A stretch of DNA of 64,000 nt from contig MU385747.1 in NCBI GenBank assembly GCA_022497155.1, positions 433,558 to 497,557 on the forward strand, in the 5' to 3' direction. A model generated the notes under the pieces. That model was not told where the DNA came from, did not search any database, and saw only the letters and a list, made by a program, of their open reading frames with translations. Within the stretch, counting starts at the first letter, position 1, and each line of letters opens with the position of its first letter. The stretch is from Whalleya microplaca (Eukaryota; Ascomycota; Sordariomycetes; Xylariales; Xylariaceae). Positions 52,514-61,225 of the stretch are shown here, one piece after another. A program made the position numbers and the translations under genes.

Positions 52514-53005
52514 GTGCATTGGTACAAGGGAGACGAGGAAGATGACAGACTTGCCAAAGTAGAAGCAGCGCTCCCGCAAGGGCCGGATTCCCCGGTCACA
52601 TACACTGGTGTTGCCCGCTCCTGGAAGACACTCATAGAAAGCCAGTTCACCAACTGATGGGAAGAGACCCTTCAAGGCTGTAAACAATATAGAAAGCTTG
52701 GCTTTACTCAAGCTACGCTCACCAAGCCGAAAGAGCTCAACCTACCTAGACCTGTTTTACACAATCTTCTAGCCATCCGCTCAGGCCACAGCGGTTTCGA
52801 CTGGTACCACGGAAAACTCAACCATCCGCAGAACGAGCAATGCTCATGTCGGAAGATTCGAACACCGGAGCACATCGTCTTCTGCCGGAAGACCAGAAAA
52901 CCCCCTGATCTCAATGGCCAAAGATCGACCAAGAACATCGGGCACTTCGCGACTATTGGTTATGCCTTGTTCGGAACCCCAGGCACTATTGCTTCCATTC
53001 ACTAA
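52514..53005 (+). mobile_element. 3'-terminal fragment of a LINE-type non-LTR retrotransposon
   Basis: One reading frame runs 52514-53005 with a single stop (TGA 52655-52657). It resembles the end of mould LINE ORF2 proteins. It starts with the tail of an RNase H-like domain (WYKGDEEDDRLAKVEAALPQG) and continues KELNLPRPVLHNLLAIRSGH, SGFDWYHGKLNHP and the Cys/His cluster C-x-C...H-x-x-x-C (EQCSCRKIRTPEHIVFCRK). It ends just after LFGTPGT. The rest of the element (endonuclease, RT) is missing, as in a 5'-truncated copy. Confidence 0.7.
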
Positions 53006-53206
53006 CATTAGAAAAGAAATTTGTCCGCTAACAATACGAAAATGGGTCTAATGGCTTGAGGCCAGTAACACTTGGAGAGTACCAAGCTGGGCACGAGCAT
53101 TTTCTGAAAGTCAGTTCCATTCACCGTGTAGATTAACTCCATCATTGCCCTTTGAGCTTTCAGCTTGAGACACGTACCAAACACCGATGAAGAAGTAGAG
53201 TATGGA

Positions 53207-55409
53207 TTACGCAGACTCCCCATGCTTATCAGAGTGAGCGCCCTCATCTTCTACTTTATTGCCTTTTGTTCTTAGATCATGCCAGCCCATACCCCATAAC
53301 ACGACGATGCATGCAGCGGCTACTGCGGCAACGAAATAAAAAACTCGGTCAACACTGACAGCATAGGCAGCAAGGACCCCAGGGAGATCATCACGCTGCA
53401 CAATGGCACGAAAGCCTGTAGCCCCTGCCCGGATGACTGCTGCCGCATCGGTGCGCGGTGCCTTATCCTGTAGCTGAGACTTCAGGCTAGAGTTGAAAAT
53501 CACATTGCACACAACTAAGACGATAGCTGGACCTAGTGATTGGGCGAAGATGACGAGGGCCATACCGGTAGCAAGCTGCTCTTCCCCAACGGCGGCTTGG
53601 ATTGATATGATGGCCTTCGTGCGGTGATGAGGGTTAGCTTCTTCGCGTGATCAGACGGTGTGCTCCTTGACGTACTAGTTGCATGCTGAGCCCTGACCCA
53701 ACACCTGCCAGAATTTGGAAGCCGACCCAATCCCCAGTCGAACTTTCTGGCTGTAGCAACGAATAGAGTCCACTTCCCAGGGCAAGAAAAATAGTGCCAA
53801 CTACAGCTATTGGAATGATAAAGCCCATTTTCTGTACTAGAATACAGTAAGCGAACTTTGTCACCTAGGATTGATGTACTAGGATCCTCGGAACTCACAC
53901 AGAACTCCGGAGAGACCAGCCATTAAGAGCTGCGGCAGAATTGTTGGCAAAAGATATACGCCACTTAACATCGCTGTCGCATTGTTGATAGCCTGGAAGT
54001 AAATGGGAAGAAAGAATGTTGCACCGTAAACAGCCGAAATCATGAAAGCCTGATAGAGCCCCGATGCCCACACAACTGTCTGTTTGATCATTGAGTGCGG
54101 GAGTAGTGCATCATCTCCTTTATGTCGATTCCAGACTAGCCATACGGCAAAAGTCGCACCGGATCCACAGAATAGTCCTATGACGGTGGAAGATCTCCAT
54201 GAGTACTGGTTGCCTCCATATTGAAGAGCAAGTAGGAGTTGAAGGACGGCAGGCGCAAAGAGAGCGAATCCAATAAGATCTAGGTAGTGGTGTAATTTCG
54301 AGAAAACCACGAAAGCCTTCTGTTTTGGTATTTGTTCAGGAATCCGCACCAAAAGGATGACCAGTGCAGTAAAAGCTCCAACCGGTAAGTTGACATAAAA
54401 GCCTGGCGTCTACATCAGCGGACCACTCGTCCTGACGAGCAGATGGACTTGGAAAGCACTTACACCACCTCCATGTAGTATATGAGGTAAAAGCACCTCC
54501 TATAAGAGGCCCTGCTACAAGACCGATTTGCATCACTGTTATAACGACTGGGTGAGCGTTGAGGCACCTGGCATGACATAGAAGGAAACTCACAACCCAT
54601 AGTCAGACCGATAAGTGCTGATTATACATGTTAGTAACTATCAAATTCCTAGAAGTTCCAAGATCCGGTTACAAGCCCCTAGGCAGTTCCACATACCAGG
54701 GCGCTTCTCAAGAGGCGCACAGCTCGAGATGATGGTTATGGCGCCATTCGTGATACCAGCAGCACCGAATCCAGCGACGGCGCGCCCGATGATCAACATA
54801 TCGGATGAGACAGCAGCACCACATAAAATGGAACCGATCTCGAATATCGCGAAGAACGATAGGAATGACCACTTTATGACCACGTTAGCAAAGAGACTGG
54901 CCATAGATCTTGTCACAGCGTGTATCGCCAATACGAACCTTGGTGTTGAAGTGCGTATACACCTTTCCGGTGAGTGGCTGTGGAGCGGCACTGTGACGCC
55001 TCTTAGAACAACATCTCCTAACCGAATGAGGGGATTCACGAACCTGCCAAACTGGTATGCACTGGCATACCAGCCGACATCTGGAAGCGAATTGAAAGTG
55101 TCGGTGATACGTGGGATTGCCTTTAGGTCAGCGAGTAAGCGAACAAGCTTCGCAAAAAGGCTGGGCAAAGGGGTTACTGACTGTGCTGACAACCATCGTG
55201 TCCAAAAGCATCAAGAAGCAAGCAAGCGCCACGCTCGCGACAATCAAAGCCAGCTTGATGCCCGTCACATATTCGTTGGAATTGTCGTGGTGATCATCCA
55301 ACTTGCCTATGTCCTCCTTCGAACCCATCACCGACGTCTCTTTTGGTAGCAGCACCTCAGGGCTGCGCTCAACAGAGGAGCGGCGAGAAGGAGGTACCAA
55401 ATCCGACAT
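53207..55409 (-). CDS. MFS exporter, 14-TM DHA type (AflT/ToxA-like)
   Basis: Nine exons: 55409-55182, 55120-55044, 54990-54939, 54871-54697, 54617-54594, 54535-54464, 54402-53906, 53864-53676 and 53614-53207, giving 573 aa with all phases closing. Landmarks: a cytosolic N-terminus, then [12 protein letters not shown] (motif D1), [35 protein letters not shown] (motif A region), [32 protein letters not shown] (motif C, antiporter type), [13 protein letters not shown] and [20 protein letters not shown]. The layout and length fit 14-TM drug/metabolite proton antiporters, many of them in secondary-metabolite clusters. Exons 3 and 5 are only 52 and 24 nt. Exon 7 must use a GTTCTG donor (53905) to keep phase with exon 8. 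Substrate unknown. Confidence 0.88.
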
Positions 55410-56752
55410 GCTCGTGGCTTGTTTCGTGCTGCTGTATATTTTCCTTGGGGGTTTGTGCTAATAGTGCAGAAGAAGCACTTACTCCATAGTGATGAATGAT
55501 ATGGAAGTTGGCTAATAAGTCCATTCAGTACAGTTCTACCGGCTTGTCTGCGGTGTTAGGTTGTCCAGCAGCAGGGGTTCTCAACTTTACCACCCATGTT
55601 CCTCGGCTCCTACAAGACTTGACAAGGAAGACAATAACACCTTGGGGTGGCAGAGTTGAATACCTACCACCCCAGTCTGATAGGCATTGGAGAGTATAAG
55701 CACTGTGCAGTAACCGGGGAAAAGATAGCGATAAAATTAGCTTACAGGCACATATATGATAGTGGCGTGTCTAGAGTAAATTCATGCCTGCCGTCATGGT
55801 CGCACCGTCGTCTCTATCTGGTTGTCTTTTCCAGGGTCTATGTTGGTGTGGTCGCACTGCAGACCACTTCCAATGCCCGATACCTTGAGCAGGGGGCTAG
55901 GTATGCAGCTGACCACTATCCTCTCAGCCTCTGATTTCAGCCCCCAAATATGCGCGAACTCTTTTTGCTTTTGCTGTGGAACGTCGGATAGATTGACTGG
56001 TCGTGGATCTACGTGGCGTGTAGTTGCATGCCATGTATCTGGAACCGGCATGGATGTGCGGCACTAATCCTGCCAATCTCCAAATGCAATAATATATCAA
56101 GCCTCGCGGCGGTTCTGGTCATGCGGGCAGCTTTGAAGCCTGATCTGGTACATATCCTAAGCTGCCGACTGTGTGCTATAGTAGAGTACATCTAGATTCA
56201 GAAAAGAGATTAGCCAGTTCGCCTCAGGCATGGTGACCCTCTAGAGCTAAACCCCTTCCAATAACGAAGACTTCGTTTGAAGCCTTATGGGCTGACCATC
56301 ACTGCTTACATAGTATATCCTCCTAACAGGGATTTGCAATTAACACTCGGTATGTACAGCGCTATTTATAGCCACGCCCCAAAAGAAGCATCACCCCCTT
56401 GTCAGATCTTACAACTATTCTTTTAAGCTTATTCAAGCTCAGTATATGTGATGCACCGAAAGCGGCCGTTTGGCAGCTATCCTTGAAAGGGCGGAGCCCT
56501 AGAACTACCACTTCGTGCTGGCATCATAGGCATATCGGATGACAAGAAGAACGATGTTCGCTGAAACACCACCGACAGTCTTCATTTGCGGTGTCACTGG
56601 CAGCCAAGGAGGAGATGCGACCTGACAGTCACACACTCCATCCCCCTGGCACACGCGGTTATAAGTGTGTTTAAAACTTTTAAGACGCACAAGGTACCAG
56701 ATACAGGATTTAAAGTCAAGTGAAAGAAGGTTCTAAATGATACCTCTCAAAT
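55410..56752. other. Intergenic, no supported gene
   Basis: 1.3 kb upstream of the exporter and downstream of the P450. Short frames only, for example a 61-codon minus-strand frame at 56505-56690 with CQGDGVCDC, without signal peptide. No repeat seen. Confidence 0.45.
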
Positions 56753-58401
56753 TCATGCTTTTCGAGTTACAAGCATCTCGGCGTCTTGTGGCGGAACCAT
56801 GAAGTTGAGGATTGAAGTCTTTCTTACAGGTTTCTTCAAAATTTGGACGTCATAATTGAGAAGCACATAAGCAAGCGCCTGTTTGACCATCTGAGCCGCG
56901 AACCACCGGCCCGGACAAGCATGTCTTCCGTAGCCGAAGGGAAGAAATGAAGTGCTGACAGTGGTCATGGATTCTCTTGTGGCCCCAGGCAGACACCTAT
57001 TCGGGTTTGAAGGATCAAATCCTCGTGAGAGACGGAAAGGATCGAATCGCTCGGGGCTTTGGTACACATCAGGGTCCATATGCACCATTTGCACAGGGTA
57101 AACAGACCGAACGTCAGACCCAGGGGTGATTCGGAGGCCTTGACCAAGCTCGATCGCCCCGCCAGAGATGACATCGAAGGGGAGAAGGTATATCATCACG
57201 TCATTGAGACGCATGGACTCACGCACCGCGGAGTCCACACCGTGGAGCGCATCGACTGCCCCTTTTGATGAAAGACCGCCGTATTCGGCGGAGACGCGGC
57301 GGCATTCAGCCTCGAGAGTCTCTATAACATCGTCCCCGCCTTGACTGCAATGGATATCCAGCACAGCATGGGCGAAGACCCAGCCGTTGGCGAAGACGAA
57401 CATGGGCGTGAGGGCAAGGATCCGCAGGGCTATCTTTTCAGCAACCATCTGCCCGGGCCCATGGTTCTTGGCAACGCGAATCAACCATTGAATCACATCA
57501 CCCTTACATTTATGGTCAGGATTGAGCGGGTTCGAATAGGAGGAGCGTGAATCGAGAGATTTAGACGTACCGGACTGGCATCCCGACCTTCTTTACCGTC
57601 GCACTGGCGCATTTTCTCTTCTACTATAGGTACTAATATCTTTAAAAGCTTTCGTTGATGATATCGGGCGCGCATTGACAGGATACGCCCTAGTACAGGT
57701 CTTACCGAGGGAGGCAGACAGCTAATGAGGACGCCGTCGGCCAAGACTGCGTTGGCATACTTTATCGACTGGTTCAGGTACTCCTGATTCCTGCATCCCG
57801 GGAGACCTACCATAACGCGCAAGGCGGCATGAGCAACGATGCGCACCATGGAGTCCCACGCATTAACAGAGACTCCGTCTTTTGAATGACCCCAGCACGA
57901 GTGGAAAGCCAGATCCCACTCCTCGGCCATGATGCCAGCTATCGGGCCCATGTTCTTCTCCGCCAGGTCCTTGCGGACGATGTCGAAGTGTATGACATTG
58001 TCCCAGACGTCCTTGTCTGTCATGAGATACCGAAACTGAGCGTTATCGATCAGAGCATTGTAGCCTGAAATTTCATCCCTAGGCTTCCTGAGAAGGTGCA
58101 ACATCGAAGGCGGCAACACGAGCACAGCCCCGCCGGTCGACATAGTAGGGAGTGCAAAAGGCTTGTCGTACTTGGAGAACTTTTCGTAGCCTTCGCGCAT
58201 GGTTTCTTGCATCGCTACTACCGATTTCGCGATGGCGACGGGCCATGAGACGATGCCATGTTTCGGGGAGACACCTACGGTATCGATCTTGCTCATTAGT
58301 CCGCTGCGCGGCTTACACTGTCTCAACTTGATGAGGACTTGAAGGAGAAGCAGCCCTGCGGCTGCAACAACCAAAGTCGATGACTGGATCGTCCACAACA
58401 T
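56753..58401 (-). CDS. Cytochrome P450 monooxygenase
   Basis: Two exons: 58401-57571 and 57502-56753, giving 526 aa; phase closes. An N-terminal membrane anchor (SSTLVVAAAGLLLLQVLIKL) suggests the ER membrane. The K-helix E-x-x-R is RESMR (Glu372, Arg375). The PERF-type motif is SPERFDPFRL. The haem-binding loop is FLPFGYGRHACPGRWFA with the Cys ligand at 473. The I-helix stretch (VFANGWVFAHAVLD, about 313-326) lacks the usual acid-Thr pair, so oxygen activation may differ or use substrate assistance. Sequence character resembles mould secondary-metabolite P450s. The neighbouring exporter (-) and methyltransferase (+) suggest a common pathway. Substrate unknown. Confidence 0.93.
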
Positions 58402-59556
58402 GTTCCTATGCTCGGTGAATCGAGTACGTTTAAGAGTTCAGGGCTATACTCTCGAAAACTGACTCTGTTGATCAAAGCTCGGTCTGTGAGAGAATAGTAA
58501 AGTCTGGCAGATATCACGCAAAATATAGGAAGGATTCTACGATGTTACTCGCGGAAGTCGTGGTGGTAAGCTAGGTCGGCTCTACTGCCTACTTTCGTAC
58601 ATGGAGTCTATTCAGCTGTGCTATCCTTGATTCTAGTACATGCAGTCATACTTATCGGTCAAAACACCATGAGAATCCTAGGCTGGTGGCTTTTCCTGTG
58701 TTCAAGGTGTCCAGCTCTTCAAGTATGATAGACTCGACAGTAGAATTTACTCGTAATTTAGCTACTAGGGATAATTACATACAGCTGTATTTCGGAAATG
58801 GACGCGCTGACTACCAACCGCCCCTGTATTGGCCATTCAACTTTCTCACTTGCTTACCCTATCTCGACCAGACAAGATGCAACTTACGTACTTAAAGGGA
58901 AATACAATGGCCATTACTTCAATCTTTATTCAAACATGGCATATCTTAATAATCATAAATTTTAAACTATTTAATAATACATATATAAATTCTTTATATA
59001 ACAAGGCTAATCCGTTATCTATAGGATTATTTGATATAGTCGCTTTTCGTAATCCAGGCTTCACGAAGCCTTGAAGGAATCCCTCCCCTACCTACAGCTG
59101 CCACAGCATCCCAATGCTACTCTATGAGACGTCATGGCAGGGATTAGATCTGGCCGCGAAGACGAGGCAGCGAGGTTGGACTGGGAGTGGAGCGGGATTG
59201 GGAGTGCAGGTAGCTGGCACAGGGGGGCACATAGAGAGCAGAGGAAGGTGACGAGCGTAGCTAGCCCGTGACCAGGCTTACATATAGAGCTCTCTCGTCC
59301 AAACAAACGCGCAGCCCCCAAAGTACCATTTCAATGCCGACGGCGCCCGTTATCGTAGGGTATCTTGCGTCTCACTGGCTAGATGAATAGAGAAGAGGCG
59401 CAGCAAACTCCGCACAGCGCTTGATGGTATATGAGGTAAGACACGTCAGGTCAACTTCCGCTTCACAAAGGGCGTGCCTCGGGTGAACAAATCCATCAGT
59501 ACATATCTCTTTGTAGCCCATCCTAACCAGGCAGGCCGATCCGCCCCTACAATATT
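58402..59556. other. Divergent promoter interval between the P450 and the methyltransferase
   Basis: 1.15 kb with no supported gene. The middle (about 58890-59060) is AT-rich. A GC-richer stretch follows at 59085-59330, open in the minus strand without recognisable product. Confidence 0.45.
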
Positions 59557-61002
59557 ATGCCCCCCATGGATGCCCTTCTATCTCAGATCTCGCAGCTGGC
59601 GTCTTCCGCCGACAGATATACGCGTCGAGGCATCATCGACTCGCTGCGGAAAGCTGCGGACTCGCTCGAGGATACTGTTGGCACCACCCATAGATTTGGA
59701 CACCTTGTGAGACGCTAAAAGAAATACAATGATGGTCTGCCCGGACACTGATTTCTACTAGGATCTCGAGAAAGCATCTATCCAGCTAGGCTATGATTTG
59801 AACATCTTTAAGTTTCTGGTCGCGGCCAAGGGCCCTGTGACTGTACAGGAGGTTGCTGAACAGGCCAACGCTAGTCCCCAACTTATTAGTATGAATTCGC
59901 TAGTGCACCTGGAGCCCTGTTCCATCAAATCCCCTGACCGTTGCGTCTAGAGAGACTTCTGCGTTACTTTAATGCCATCAATGTCGTTACCGAAGTTGAC
60001 GTGGGCACATTTGAAGCCAACAACATCACCCGTAACCTGTGTGAGGACCTGTCGGAAGCCGCAATCGGCCACTAGTACGTCGGCGCCGACATGGTGATGC
60101 TCCTCTGTTTGTGCACAGCTAACGCCTCTGTAAATGTACAGCTACGGAATCGTAGCCAAGCAGTATCAGGAGACTCCTGCATATTTAAAGGAGATTGGCT
60201 ACAAAAACCCCACAGACGAGACGAACACGGCATTCCACTACGCCTTCAACACCAAGGTTCATCCTTTCCAGTACATGGTCGAGCATCCCGAGCAGCTGGA
60301 TCACTTCAATAAGTATATGGCCCTCCGCCGCCAAGCCGAGCTCTCATGGCTGGCCGTATACCCAGTCCGTGAAGAGGCCGCCGGCCTCACCGATCCGGAA
60401 CGGCCTCTGTATGTCAATGTCGGTGGTGGCATCGGCCACCAGTGCGCGCAGTTCAAGGAAAAGTATCCCGATCTACCGGGCCGTATCATCCTGGAAGACC
60501 TGCCGGGCACCGTGGCACAGGCGCTGCCGACTCCGGGGGTCGAAAACCTGGCCCACGACTTTTTTACGCCGCAGCCGATCAAGGGTATGTGGGCATATCT
60601 TACACGAGCTCTATCAATCCTCTCCCGATCTCCCGATCTCTCCATCTTCAGTCCAGATTCCAGCTGACAAGGGTAATAGGAGCCAAGTTCTACTTCATGC
60701 GTGGGGTACCACACAACCACCCTCCACACAGGGTCAAGCTGCTCTTCTCCAACATCAAGGATGCCATGGCTCCAGACTCGGTCTTGCTTGTTGACGAGAC
60801 TGTGCTACCTGAGAAGGGCGTCGGCTTCATTGCCTCGTCCATCGACCTGACTATGCTGGGTGCCTTTGCGAGCATGGAGCGCACCGAGGCCGAGTGGCGT
60901 GAACTTGCCGAGAGCGCGGGCCTGGTTCTGACCAAGACTTACACGTATAACGCTCTTGAGAATGAGACCGTCATGGAGATGAGGCTGCCCAAGTCTGCCT
61001 AA
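59557..61002 (+). CDS. SAM-dependent O-methyltransferase (class II, caffeate-OMT type)
   Basis: Five exons: 59557-59706, 59762-59888, 59951-60074, 60142-60584 and 60680-61002, giving 388 aa with all phases closing. The third exon ends in TA, so splicing removes an apparent TAG. An N-terminal winged-helix dimerisation half (GYDLNIFKFLVAAKGPVTVQEVAEQ, RLLRYFNAINVVTEV) precedes the SAM fold: motif I YVNVGGGIGHQCAQF, IILEDLPGTV, VENLAHDFFTPQP, FMRGVPHNHPPHRV and DSVLLVDETVLP. In mould family-2 methyltransferases the catalytic base is a His at the HDW-like site; here that site reads PHNHP. It would methylate a hydroxyl of a small aromatic or polyketide substrate. It lies against the RIP block. Confidence 0.92.
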
Positions 61003-61190
61003 CGGGGCAGTGATGGAGGGGCAGCAAGAGAAAGCTCGGGTGCGATCTGTGATAGCTGACCAGGCGGCGCACCATTTAGCCCAGTTGAGTAGTTGTAGTA
61101 TTAGTACGGGGTAATAGATAGTAATTACGCAGTAACAACAACTAGACCTATACAAGTCCCACCCACGGGGTTGGTCCCATAGTCCCGTAA

Positions 61191-61225
61191 GACTCCCATA
61201 GGAATTTTTTTTTCTTATAGGAGTC
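61191..61225. repeat. Hairpin at the entry of the AT-rich block
   Basis: GACTCCCATAGGAA (61191-61204) pairs with TTCTTATAGGAGTC (61212-61225) with two mismatches, both transitions. Related GTCCC/TAGGA units surround it. It marks the edge where composition changes abruptly to AT-rich and may be a terminal inverted-repeat end of the degraded element. Confidence 0.5.

Noticed and set aside
56505..56690. Possible small Cys-rich secreted protein (61 codons, minus)
   Set aside because: No signal peptide and only three clustered Cys; no evidence of a gene.
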